Shown here: positions 9,450-17,161 of the stretch, in pieces | Numbering within the stretch: the stretch's first letter is position 1 | Layout of the letters: each line of letters starts with the position of its first letter | NCBI GenBank assembly: GCA_023422775.1 | Contig: JAFAGM010000044.1 | Location: forward strand, 1 to 64,000 | Direction of reading: 5' to 3' | Origin: Pseudomonadota bacterium | GTDB taxonomy: Bacteria > Pseudomonadota > Alphaproteobacteria > Rhizobiales > Xanthobacteraceae | DNA: 64,000 bases | Program-made: the position numbers and the translations under genes | Notes under the pieces: generated by a model | The model's database searches: none | What the model saw: only the letters and a program-made list of their open reading frames with translations | What the model was told of the DNA's origin: nothing

Positions 9450-9979
9450 CCTCTCGCTCCTTCTTGCCACCAAAGGCAACGGAGACGAACAAGAGGGCGG
9501 AGCACACACCTGTTGTGATGGCCGACTTCACATGCGCCATCGCAGTGCGTCTTGCCTCGCCCATTGACCGGTCGCGACATCAGAACGTGGCACGGAGCAC
9601 ACGTTACGACCGCTAATCATCGGATCCGGGCGTCTGAAACCAAGATGATACGCGTCGCGTCGCACGTCAATAGAGCAAAGAGAACGTCGGGATGCGCCAC
9701 GCCGGCGCAGATGTAATTGATTGAGGGTGGCGCAGTGCACCAAATGTCCGCCATCGTGCACAATGCGTCGATCCGTGAGCGCCATTTCCTGAGTGCTATT
9801 TGACGCCAGGCGCGCTAAAATCATCACGCAGGTCGCGACAAGTTTCGTCCGGCTAAGCTCCTTTTGAACCTGGGTTTGCCGTACCCGGCTCGACCGCGAC
9901 TCTCGCACATCAATGCGGAGACACGCGGGTTGCGGCGTCGTTCTGATCGCCGCGACTGCGAGCACGGGAGGGTGGGTCC
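9450..9979. other. 530-bp divergent intergenic region, coxM / DUF2189 gene
   Basis: No convincing gene. Only low-quality arginine-rich frames cross it. It must hold the promoters of the oxidase operon and of the DUF2189 gene. I looked for FNR/FixK-type TTGAT-N4-ATCAA sites and sigma-54 -24/-12 elements and found none intact; TGGCAC at 9589-9594 lacks a matching -12 element. Confidence 0.5.
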
Positions 9980-10894
9980 ATGGCCACCACATACTCTGAC
10001 AGCATCGCAAAGGTCGGACGGCACGTATTCGGCGACGCCGCCACATATCCCATTCGCAAGATCGAACTATCCGACCTGGGCGAGGCGTTGCGCCTGGGCT
10101 GGGAAGACTTCAAGGCAATGCCGAGTCACGCGGTCGTCGTTTGCCTGATCTATCCCGTCCTCGGCATCGCGTTGTTCAGGATGGTGCTCGGCTATTCGAT
10201 ACTGCCGCTGTTGTTTCCGCTGGCGGCCGGCTTCGCCTTGCTTGGACCCTTTGCCGCGATTGGTCTCTACGAGCTCAGCCGCCGCCGCGAGCGCGGTGAG
10301 GAGGTCAGCGTGTCGGACGCGCTTTACGTACTTCGCGCGCCGGCTTTCGGCGCCATGATCGAACTCGGCGTGCTTCTGCTCGTTCTGTTCGGAGCATGGA
10401 TCGGGGTCGCGAACGGCATCTACGTCGCAATTTTCGGCCACGCGCCGGCCGCAAGCATCCCCGACTTCGCAACGCGCGTGCTGACCACGCCGGAAGGATG
10501 GTCACTCATCATCGTCGGTTGCGGCGTCGGCTTTTTGTTCGCCGTCGTCGCCTTGTGCGTCAGCGTCGTGTCGTTCCCGTTGATGCTCGACCGGCATGCC
10601 ACTGCGATCGATGCCATCCGGACGTCGATATGGGCCGTGATGAAAAATCCGGTCGTGATGGCGGCTTGGGGATTGATTGTCGCGGCGCTGCTGGTGATCG
10701 GCTCGGTCCCGCTCTTCGTTGGGCTGGCCGTCGTTCTGCCGGTGCTCGGTCACGCCACCTGGCATCTCTATCGGAAGGTGGTGGAGCCGAATCCCAATCC
10801 GCCGGAGGAACAGCCCCACCCGGCCAAGGGACATCGCTATGCGGCGGATTTCCCGGCCGTTCTCTTCCCGTGGAGCCGCGAGCGCGAGCCGTAG
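9980..10894 (+). CDS. DUF2189 integral membrane protein
   Basis: A 304-residue protein with about six hydrophobic helices and the DUF2189 hallmark region (LGWEDFKAMPSH, then a helix near 50-70, GPFAAIGLYELSRRRERGE about 90-108). The family has no established biochemical function, but some members are annotated as oxidase-related, and here it is divergent from a cytochrome oxidase operon. GGGAGGGTGG precedes the ATG. The C-terminal tail is proline-rich and soluble. A role in oxidase assembly is only an inference from position. Confidence 0.85.
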   Translation: MATTYSDSIAKVGRHVFGDAATYPIRKIELSDLGEALRLGWEDFKAMPSHAVVVCLIYPVLGIALFRMVLGYSILPLLFPLAAGFALLGPFAAIGLYELSRRRERGEEVSVSDALYVLRAPAFGAMIELGVLLLVLFGAWIGVANGIYVAIFGHAPAASIPDFATRVLTTPEGWSLIIVGCGVGFLFAVVALCVSVVSFPLMLDRHATAIDAIRTSIWAVMKNPVVMAAWGLIVAALLVIGSVPLFVGLAVVLPVLGHATWHLYRKVVEPNPNPPEEQPHPAKGHRYAADFPAVLFPWSREREP

Positions 10895-10920
10895 CCGGCC
10901 GAGGGGATTGACGGCCGGCG

Positions 10921-12072
10921 CTACTCCTTCGGTGGAATGAAGGTCGGGCCGACGGTCCGGATCGGTCTCTTGTCGTCGGTTGCGGCAGCCGGCGCGGCAG
11001 GCGGCGGCGTGGCGGCGGTGGGACCGGCGGGCGTCGCGCCTTTCTTTGCCGGGGGCGGGGTCTGGCCCTTCGGTTGCGCGCGCTGCTGCATCCGCTTCGC
11101 GCTTTCCTCGGTGACGATGATATCGCCTTGCTGTTCGACCGCGGCCTTGTCGTCGACGGATTTCAGCGCCTCGGACCAGGTCTGGCCCGCGGCCTTGCAG
11201 GCGCAGGACGGATTGAACTCGGTACGGAATTTGAAGGCGTTGGGCAGCGCGGAATAGGACTGGCCGCTGAGCGACACCGCCTGGTTGATGTCTTCGCCGG
11301 GGTTGCGGTAGGCGAACAAATTCGCCTCCGTGGCCGGGCACAGCGCCTTGCAGGTCCGCTCGTCGTCCTGGAAACGCGCCTGCACGGTGGCGAACGAGAC
11401 CGGGAAGTAGGCGCCGTCGCAGGTGCGGACGCAGACTGTGCGGTAGGTGCCGGACGGCGCAGCCAGATCTGCGCTGGGGGGCGGAATTGGGTTGCTGTTG
11501 TTGCCGCCGAACAGGTTGTCGAGGAAGTTGCCGGGCCCGCGCGCGGCGGCGGCGTATTGCGGGCCGCAATTGTTCTGCGCCAGCGCCACCAGCACCGAGC
11601 GGCGCTGATTTTCGCGGTCGGCGCCGCCGATGCCGCCGCTGCGCAGGCGCTCCAGGCTCGTGGTGATCTGTTCGAGATTGGCGCGCATCTGCTGGATCTG
11701 GTTGTTGACAGGCGTGCACTGCGCCGCCTGGCCGTTGAACAGCGAGAAGAAGCCCGAGCTTTCGCAGCCCATCCGCTTGGCCTGCTGCGTGACGCGATCG
11801 AGTTCGCCCTGCTGCCTGGCCTGGGCTTCCTGATAGCGGCGGATCTGTTCATCCTTGGCCGGGTCGCCGGTTCCGGCGCCGCGGTCGATCGCCGCCAATT
11901 GTCCCTCGAGGCGCATGCACATCGGATTGGCCTGCGCGCCCTGCTGCTGTGGCGGCGGCAGCACGGCGGGGTTTACTTGTGCGGCGGCAGGCGTGACCGG
12001 GACGGCTAAGCCAAGCAGCACGGCGCAGGTCAAAATCCAGCGGGCGAGGGGAGCTTTAAGTATTTCCAGCAT
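10921..12072 (-). CDS. Secreted DUF2865 protein
   Basis: 383 residues from Met at 12072: a signal peptide (hydrophobic stretch ending ...TPAAAQ near residue 32), a Gln/Arg-rich probable coiled coil (about 60-150), then the DUF2865 core with paired cysteines (YRTVCVRTCDGAYFPVSF, CKALCPATEANLF) resembling a small cell-wall-type domain. The tail is rich in Pro and Ala. The GTG/ATG options upstream (12156) would put 28 residues before the signal peptide and are rejected. Probably periplasmic, function unknown. It converges with the DUF2189 gene. Confidence 0.82.
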   Translation of the reverse strand: MLEILKAPLARWILTCAVLLGLAVPVTPAAAQVNPAVLPPPQQQGAQANPMCMRLEGQLAAIDRGAGTGDPAKDEQIRRYQEAQARQQGELDRVTQQAKRMGCESSGFFSLFNGQAAQCTPVNNQIQQMRANLEQITTSLERLRSGGIGGADRENQRRSVLVALAQNNCGPQYAAAARGPGNFLDNLFGGNNSNPIPPPSADLAAPSGTYRTVCVRTCDGAYFPVSFATVQARFQDDERTCKALCPATEANLFAYRNPGEDINQAVSLSGQSYSALPNAFKFRTEFNPSCACKAAGQTWSEALKSVDDKAAVEQQGDIIVTEESAKRMQQRAQPKGQTPPPAKKGATPAGPTAATPPPAAPAAATDDKRPIRTVGPTFIPPKE

Positions 12073-12244
12073 ATCCGGCCATTGAGAGCTGATCCGCACG
12101 GCTAAAAAGCCGGTTGCCGCGGCGGGGCGGCATGTTGCGGCCAAGACAGCATCCAATACCCGCTTCTCGGGGCAGCGTCACGTCGTTTCCGGGGCGCGCA
12201 TGTGGCAAACCACCCCTTGATTCAACAGAAGAATCGCCCCCACG

Positions 12245-12341
12245 GCGTTTTCGAGCGAAGTGGATCCCGCTTCGCGTAAAGAAAACGCGTCAAACAAGAA
12301 TCAGGGCCGGTTCTGATTTTCAATTAGAACCGAAAGGCCCT
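12245..12341 (+). repeat. Family C dispersed repeat, copy 2
   Basis: Contains GCGTTTTCGAGCGAAGTGG, the GCGTAAAGAAAACGCGTCAA block and the terminal GGTTCTGATT...AATTAGAACC hairpin. It overlaps the stop of the gene that ends at 12340, so the hairpin may also act as that gene's transcription terminator. Confidence 0.8.
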
Positions 12342-12660
12342 AGCGTTCGCAGGTAATGGCAACGTATTCGCCGCACCCGGAACCCGTGCATTTCTCGCCG
12401 CCGTCCGGAACCGAATTGGTCATTTCGTCGGGATCGATACGACGATATGCGGTGGCGGAAGCAAATTCCCGTGACTGGCAATAGGAACGGGCAGCATAGG
12501 CGCCACACTTCTCACCCCTCGCAAGGCACTCGTCGATGCCATAGCCGTCGGCCTGGTTGGCAATGATGAAGACGCGGCTGTCGGCGGAGGCGACGGTGGC
12601 CGCATGCACGAACCCGCAGGCCAGAAGCGCACAGGCAAACAGGGCTGGAAAAGCGTGCAT
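12340..12660 (-). CDS. Small secreted cysteine-containing protein of unknown function
   Basis: 106 residues from the ATG at 12660: a signal peptide (MHAFPALFACALLACGFVHA), then a short mature domain with six cysteines (CLARGEKCGAY, YCQSREF, KCTGSGCGEY, ITCER) that could form three disulfides. The Cys spacing and length resemble small periplasmic proteins common in Bradyrhizobium. No enzymatic motif is seen. It stands alone on the minus strand. Confidence 0.7.
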   Translation of the reverse strand: MHAFPALFACALLACGFVHAATVASADSRVFIIANQADGYGIDECLARGEKCGAYAARSYCQSREFASATAYRRIDPDEMTNSVPDGGEKCTGSGCGEYVAITCER

Positions 12661-12708
12661 GGATGACACCGGAAGGGAAAAGGAACGCCTTCGAAAATAG
12701 GCCCGAAG

Positions 12709-12726
12709 GGTTAACAATGATTAACC
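12709..12726. promoter_or_regulatory. Possible CtrA-type site GGTTAA-N6-TTAACC
   Basis: GGTTAACAATGATTAACC has 6-bp inverted arms about 50 bp upstream of the small secreted gene. CtrA boxes are TTAA-N7-TTAA or TTAACCAT; spacing here is 6, but a TTAACCAT half-site is present. Confidence 0.3.
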
Positions 12727-12845
12727 ATGGAGCCCCGCAGGCTCGTTGGGTGGGAACGGACAGGCGGATTCGGCGTCCTGATCTGCCCCAAATCGGGCAC
12801 AAGCAAGGCTTGACGGCATCCTCCCGATACCGCATTGGTGGAACC

Positions 12846-12896
12846 ATGAACGGCCTCCTCGCCATCTGCAGCATTTGCCGCGAGATTATTAGCTAG
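12846..12896 (+). CDS. Putative 16-residue Cys-rich leader peptide upstream of cysS
   Basis: A tiny ORF reading MNGLLAICSICREIIS with Cys codons (TGC) at 12867-12869 and 12876-12878. GGTGG lies about 5 bp before its ATG. It ends 75 bp before the cysteinyl-tRNA synthetase start and is interleaved with mutually exclusive hairpin arms, the anatomy of an amino-acid attenuator leader. The same frame is open further upstream to 12663, so a longer product cannot be excluded, but the ATG at 12846 has the better ribosome binding site and the context favours a leader. Confidence 0.6.
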   Translation: MNGLLAICSICREIIS

Positions 12897-12925
12897 CGAT
12901 TCGCTGGCTGAGGCCGTCTTTTCTC
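12850..12925 (+). promoter_or_regulatory. Candidate cysteine-responsive attenuator of cysS
   Basis: Arm 1, ACGGCCTC (12850-12857), lies inside the leader ORF and is perfectly complementary to arm 4, GAGGCCGT (12910-12917), which is followed directly by CTTTTCTC. Between them AGCTAGC (12891-12897) pairs with GCTGGCT (12903-12909) around the leader stop codon. A ribosome stalled at the Cys codons would mask arm 1 and block the outer stem next to the T-rich stretch; completing the leader would allow it. This logic is inferred from the sequence alone. Confidence 0.55.
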
Positions 12926-12971
12926 AAAAACTGAGATCACTGGACGCCCGGCCGCAACGGATGGGTTTTCC

Positions 12972-14429
12972 ATGGAACTGCGCCTGTACGATACGTTGAC
13001 GAAGGAAAAGCGGCCCTTCGTGCCGCTCGATCCGAAAAACGTGCGCATGTATGCGTGCGGGCCGACGGTCTACGACTTTGCCCATATCGGCAACGGTCGT
13101 GCGGCGATCGTGTTCGACGTGCTGTTCCGTGCGTTGCGCCATCGCTTTGGGGCCGATCACGTGACGTATGTTCGCAACATCACCGACGTCGACGACAAGA
13201 TCAACGTTCGCGCCGCACGCGATTATCCAGGCGTGCCGCTTAACGAGGCGATCCGCAAGGTCACCGAAGAGACCTACCGGCAGTATCAGGATGACGTCAC
13301 GGCGCTCGGCTGCCTGGCGCCGACCGTGCAGCCGCGCGCCACCGAGCATATTCCGGAGATGCGCGCGATCATCGAGAAACTCGTCGCCGGCGGTTTCGCC
13401 TATGTCGCCGAAGACCACGTGCTGTTCTCGCCGCAGGCGATGAACGGCGCCAATTCGGTGATGCCGCGCTACGGCGCGCTTTCAAAGCGCTCGCTGGACG
13501 AGATGATCGCCGGCGCCCGCGTCGATGTGGCGCCCTACAAGCGCGACAACACGGACTTCGTGTTGTGGAAGCCGTCGAAGCCCGGTGAGCCGTCATGGCC
13601 GTCGCCGGCAGGTATCAAGGTCGAGGGACGTCCGGGCTGGCACATCGAGTGCTCGGCGATGGCCTGGAAGCATCTCGGCGAGAAGTTCGACATTCATGGC
13701 GGCGGCATCGACCTGGTGTTTCCGCATCATGAGAACGAACTCGCGCAGACCTGCTGCGCCTTCCATTCCGACCGCATGGCGAACGTTTGGATGCACAACG
13801 GCTTCCTGCAGATCGAGAGCGAGAAGATGTCGAAGTCGCTCGGCAACTTCTTCACGATCCGCGACATGCTGGCCGACTGGCCGGGCGAGGTGCTGCGCCT
13901 CAACATGCTGAAGACGCACTATCGCTCACCGCTCGACTGGACGGTGAAAGGACTAGAAGAAAGCACCAAGGTCTTGGATGGTTGGTATGATTTTGTGGGA
14001 GAATGCCAACCCGCTCCAACTCCGGATCGTGCTTTCCTCGAAGCGCTGGGTGACGACTTGAATACTTCTTCGGCGATTGCGCGCTTGCATCAGATTTCAC
14101 ATCCGCCAGTCGCGGGGAGAATGATGGCTGGCGTAAGTATGCTTGGCGATCGAACCGGAGAGGAAGCTGCGGCACATCTGAAGTCCTCAGCTAACGTTCT
14201 CGGCCTGTTGGAGACGACTGCCTCCAAACGGAAAGCAACGAAGATTGTTGAATCCGGCGTGGATTCTGCCGCCATCGAGATGCTGATTGCGGAGCGCGCA
14301 GCCGCGCGGGTCCGAAAGGATTTCAAGGAATCCGACCGCATCCGTGACGCACTTGCCGCGATGGGCGTCGCGATCAAGGACGGCAAGGATGCCGACGGTA
14401 AGCCCGTGACCACGTGGGAGATCGCATGA
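12972..14429 (+). CDS. cysS: Cysteinyl-tRNA synthetase
   Basis: Charges tRNA-Cys. The 485-residue class I synthetase has the zinc-binding Cys of YACGPTVYD, the HIGH-like HIGN, GRPGWHIECSAM and HHENE zinc and adenylate motifs, and the KMSKS loop EKMSKSLGN. The C-terminal third is divergent and has distinctly lower GC (about 55% over 13921-14280 against roughly 67% just before), with codon use unlike the N-terminal part, suggesting a recombinant segment. The stop overlaps the start of a 38-residue peptide gene. A Cys-codon leader sits upstream. Confidence 0.96.
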   Translation: MELRLYDTLTKEKRPFVPLDPKNVRMYACGPTVYDFAHIGNGRAAIVFDVLFRALRHRFGADHVTYVRNITDVDDKINVRAARDYPGVPLNEAIRKVTEETYRQYQDDVTALGCLAPTVQPRATEHIPEMRAIIEKLVAGGFAYVAEDHVLFSPQAMNGANSVMPRYGALSKRSLDEMIAGARVDVAPYKRDNTDFVLWKPSKPGEPSWPSPAGIKVEGRPGWHIECSAMAWKHLGEKFDIHGGGIDLVFPHHENELAQTCCAFHSDRMANVWMHNGFLQIESEKMSKSLGNFFTIRDMLADWPGEVLRLNMLKTHYRSPLDWTVKGLEESTKVLDGWYDFVGECQPAPTPDRAFLEALGDDLNTSSAIARLHQISHPPVAGRMMAGVSMLGDRTGEEAAAHLKSSANVLGLLETTASKRKATKIVESGVDSAAIEMLIAERAAARVRKDFKESDRIRDALAAMGVAIKDGKDADGKPVTTWEIA

Positions 14430-14542
14430 TGGCCAAGCCCGACACGCCATTCCCGAAACACTGGCTCTATTACATCGCGCTGAAAATTCTGCTGCTGGCC
14501 GGCGCGGTGGCGCTAGTCCTGAAGCTTTACGGCATGTGGTGA
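14426..14542 (+). CDS. 38-residue single-pass membrane peptide
   Basis: Starts in the ATGA overlap with the cysS stop (a second ATG follows at 14429) and ends at the TGA at 14540-14542. The product begins MMAKPDTPFPKHWLYYIALK and continues into one hydrophobic helix (about 16-34) ending KLYGMW. The junctions fit translational coupling in the cysS-acetyltransferase-cimA run. Function unknown; a real gene is favoured by the overlap, the clean membrane helix and host-like codon use. Confidence 0.6.
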   Translation: MMAKPDTPFPKHWLYYIALKILLLAGAVALVLKLYGMW

Positions 14543-14547
14543 CGAAC

Positions 14548-15057
14548 ATGGGACAAGCCCTGCCAAAACCCGCGCTGCGGCCGATGCTTGCCGAGGACGC
14601 GCCGATGCTCGCGGCGATTTTCGCCGCCAGCATCGAGGGACTGACCGGCGACGACTACAGCGAGGCGCAGCAGGAGGCCTGGGCTCAGGCTGCAGAGGAC
14701 GAAGATGCGTTCGGCAAGAGGCTGGCGGGGCAACTCACCTTGATCGCGACCGTCCAGAATGCGCCGGTCGGCTTCGCCTCGCTGAAAGGGCCTGACCATA
14801 TCGACATGCTGTTCGTCCATCCGAGCGTGGCGGGGCAGGGCGTTGCGACCATGCTGGTCGACGCGCTGGAGAAACTCGCCGGCGCGCGCGGAGCAAAGAC
14901 CCTGACCGTCGATGCGAGCGACACCGCCGAGCCGTTGTTCAGGAAGCGCGGCTATACCGCCAAACAGCGCAACACCGTTTCACTCAACGGCGAATGGCTT
15001 GCCAACACCACGATGCAGAAGGCGCTTGCTGACAATGCGCCGGGAGCGCCGACATGA
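14548..15057 (+). CDS. GNAT family N-acetyltransferase
   Basis: 169 residues with the GNAT fold: an RPMLAEDAPML N-terminus, a central beta strand VGFASLKG, the acetyl-CoA pyrophosphate loop VHPSVAGQGVATML (Q/R-x-x-G-x-A type) and the terminal FRKRGYTAKQRNTV. Substrate unknown. The ATG at 14548 is favoured; a GTG at 14536 would overlap the preceding peptide gene by 7 bp. Its stop overlaps the cimA start as ATGA, so the two are coupled. Confidence 0.85.
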   Translation: MGQALPKPALRPMLAEDAPMLAAIFAASIEGLTGDDYSEAQQEAWAQAAEDEDAFGKRLAGQLTLIATVQNAPVGFASLKGPDHIDMLFVHPSVAGQGVATMLVDALEKLAGARGAKTLTVDASDTAEPLFRKRGYTAKQRNTVSLNGEWLANTTMQKALADNAPGAPT

Positions 15058-16652
15058 GCCGCGAACGCCTATATCTCTTCGACACCACGCTGCGCGACGG
15101 CGCACAAACCAACGGCGTCGATTTCACGCTGCACGACAAGCAGATCATCGCGCGGATGCTGGATGAGCTTGGCATCGATTATGTCGAAGGCGGCTATCCC
15201 GGCGCCAATCCGACCGATACCGAATTCTTCGCCGAGAAGCCCAGGCTCGATCACGCGAGATTTACCGCCTTCGGCATGACGCGCCGCCCGGGACGTTCGG
15301 CGTCGAACGATCCGGGGCTGGCGGCGCTCATCGAAGCCAGCGCGGATGCGATCTGCTTTGTCGCGAAATCCTCAGCCTACCAGGTGCGGGTCGCGCTCGA
15401 GACCACCAACGAGGAAAACATCGCCTCGATCCGCGATAGCGTCGGCGCGGCAAAGGCTGCGGGCCGCGAGGTGATGGTCGATTGCGAACACTTCTTCGAC
15501 GGCTACAAGGAGAACGCGGATTTCGCGCTTGCCTGCGCCAGCGCTGCATATGAATCCGGCGCGCGCTGGGTGGTGCTGTGCGACACCAATGGCGGCACCA
15601 TGCCGCACGAGGTCGAAACCATTGTCAGCGCCGTGACCAAGCACATCCCCGGCAGCCATGTCGGCATTCATGCCCATAACGATACCGAGCAGGCGGTGGC
15701 CAATTCGCTGGCCGCGGTGCGCGCCGGCGCCCGGCAGATCCAGGGCACGCTGAACGGGCTCGGCGAGCGCTGCGGCAACGCCAATCTCTGTTCGCTGATT
15801 CCGACGTTGCGGCTGAAGAACGAGTTTTCCGACGCGTTCGAGATCGGCGTCACTGACGAGAAGATGGCGACGCTGATGAAGGTGTCGCGCACGCTCGACG
15901 ACATGCTCAACCGCGCGCCGAACCGCCATGCGGCTTATGTCGGCGAAAGCGCCTTCGTGACCAAGACCGGCATTCATGCCTCCGCGGTCATGAAGGACCC
16001 GCACACCTATGAGCACGTCCTGCCTGAGTCCGTCGGCAATCATCGCAAGGTGCTGGTGTCCGACCAGGCCGGGCGCTCCAACGTGATGGCCGAACTCGAC
16101 CGCGCCGGCATCGCCTACGAGAAGAACGATCCGAAGCTGGCGCGGCTGGTCGAGGAACTGAAGGAGCGGGAAGCGGCGGGCTATGCCTATGAATCCGCCA
16201 ACGCCTCGTTCGACCTTCTGGCGCGCCGCACGCTCGGGCGGGTGCCGGAATATTTCAAGGTCGAGCAGTTCGACGTCAATGTCGAGCAGCGCTACAATTC
16301 CAACGGCCAGCGCGTCACCGTGGCGCTCGCCGTGGTCAAGGTCGATGTCGCCGGCGAGCACCTGATCTCGGCGGCGGAAGGCAACGGCCCCGTCAACGCG
16401 CTCGACGTCGCCTTGCGCAAGGACCTCGGCAAGTACCAGAAATATATCGAAGGCCTGAAGCTGATCGACTACCGCGTGCGTATCCTCAATGGCGGCACGG
16501 AAGCGGTGACGCGGGTGCTGATCGAGAGCGAGGACGAAAGCGGCGAGAACTGGACCACGGTCGGTGTGTCGCCCAATATCATCGACGCTTCGTTCCAGGC
16601 GCTGATGGACTCGGTGATCTACAAGCTGGTGAAGTCAGGCGCGCCGGCGTGA
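15054..16652 (+). CDS. cimA: (R)-citramalate synthase
   Basis: Condenses pyruvate and acetyl-CoA to citramalate, the entry to the threonine-independent isoleucine route. The 532-residue protein carries the HMG-CoA lyase/IPMS catalytic TIM barrel with FDTTLRDGAQT near the N-terminus (metal Asp, catalytic Arg), VGIHAHNDTEQAVAN (metal His pair), GTLNGLGERCGNAN and a C-terminal LeuA-type allosteric domain. Length and GAQTNGVDF (rather than a typical IPMS GEQxPG) fit the CimA branch. It is coupled by ATGA to the acetyltransferase gene. Confidence 0.9.
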   Translation: MSRERLYLFDTTLRDGAQTNGVDFTLHDKQIIARMLDELGIDYVEGGYPGANPTDTEFFAEKPRLDHARFTAFGMTRRPGRSASNDPGLAALIEASADAICFVAKSSAYQVRVALETTNEENIASIRDSVGAAKAAGREVMVDCEHFFDGYKENADFALACASAAYESGARWVVLCDTNGGTMPHEVETIVSAVTKHIPGSHVGIHAHNDTEQAVANSLAAVRAGARQIQGTLNGLGERCGNANLCSLIPTLRLKNEFSDAFEIGVTDEKMATLMKVSRTLDDMLNRAPNRHAAYVGESAFVTKTGIHASAVMKDPHTYEHVLPESVGNHRKVLVSDQAGRSNVMAELDRAGIAYEKNDPKLARLVEELKEREAAGYAYESANASFDLLARRTLGRVPEYFKVEQFDVNVEQRYNSNGQRVTVALAVVKVDVAGEHLISAAEGNGPVNALDVALRKDLGKYQKYIEGLKLIDYRVRILNGGTEAVTRVLIESEDESGENWTTVGVSPNIIDASFQALMDSVIYKLVKSGAPA

Positions 16653-16674
16653 GTGGTGGTGACGGTCTAGCCGC

Positions 16675-16758
16675 CGTCATTGCGAGGAGCGTAGCGACGA
16701 AGCAATCCATCTATCCCCGCGCTGAGGCATGGATTGCTTCGCTTCGCTCGCAATGACG
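16675..16758. repeat. Family A palindromic intergenic repeat, copy 1
   Basis: An imperfect long palindrome: CGTCATTGCGAG, then AGCAATCCAT on the left, and ATGGATTGCTTCG then CGCAATGACG on the right. Copies are at 36897-36975 and 63524-63608. It lies between cimA and a VOC gene and may form an mRNA hairpin. Confidence 0.85.
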
Positions 16759-16780
16759 GGGAAGGGGCGGGGGCCATTCC

Positions 16781-17158
16781 ATGATCGACCACATTTCCGT
16801 CGGCGTCGGCGACCTCGAACGATCTGCGCGCTTCTATGAAGCCGCGCTCGCGCCGCTCGGTCTGTCGCGCCTCGTCACGCGCCCGGCCACGATCGGATTC
16901 GGCAAAACCTATCCCGAGTTCTGGATCAACCTGCGCCCCGGCATGGCGAAGGTCGGGCCCGAAAGCGGCAATCATGTTTGCCTGCGTGCGAAGGCAACCG
17001 GCGAGGTCGATGCGTTTCATGCTGCTGCGGTTGAAGCTGGCGGTCAATGCGACGGCGCGCCCGGCCTGCGCCCACATGATCGCGTGAAATACTACGCCGC
17101 GTTTGTCATCGATCCCGATGGCAACCGCATCGAGGCGGTGACATTTCCGGCCGGCTGA
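16781..17158 (+). CDS. VOC (glyoxalase/bleomycin resistance) family protein
   Basis: A 125-residue single VOC domain. It starts MIDHISVGVGDLERSARFY, the canonical first beta strand with a metal-ligand His, and ends FVIDPDGNRIEAV with the conserved Asp-Pro-x-Gly-x-x-x-Glu. Monomers of this size usually dimerise to build a metal site. The reaction cannot be predicted; the best-known relatives include lactoylglutathione lyase-like and resistance proteins. It is convergent with the LOG gene, with stops 3 bp apart. Confidence 0.85.
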   Translation: MIDHISVGVGDLERSARFYEAALAPLGLSRLVTRPATIGFGKTYPEFWINLRPGMAKVGPESGNHVCLRAKATGEVDAFHAAAVEAGGQCDGAPGLRPHDRVKYYAAFVIDPDGNRIEAVTFPAG

Positions 17159-17161
17159 AGC

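Noticed and set aside
9581..9605. Possible sigma-54 promoter with TGGCAC
   Set aside because: No GC at the -12 position at the required spacing.
9528..10046. 172-residue minus-strand frame in the coxM upstream region
   Set aside because: Arg/Ser-rich random composition and overlap with the DUF2189 start.
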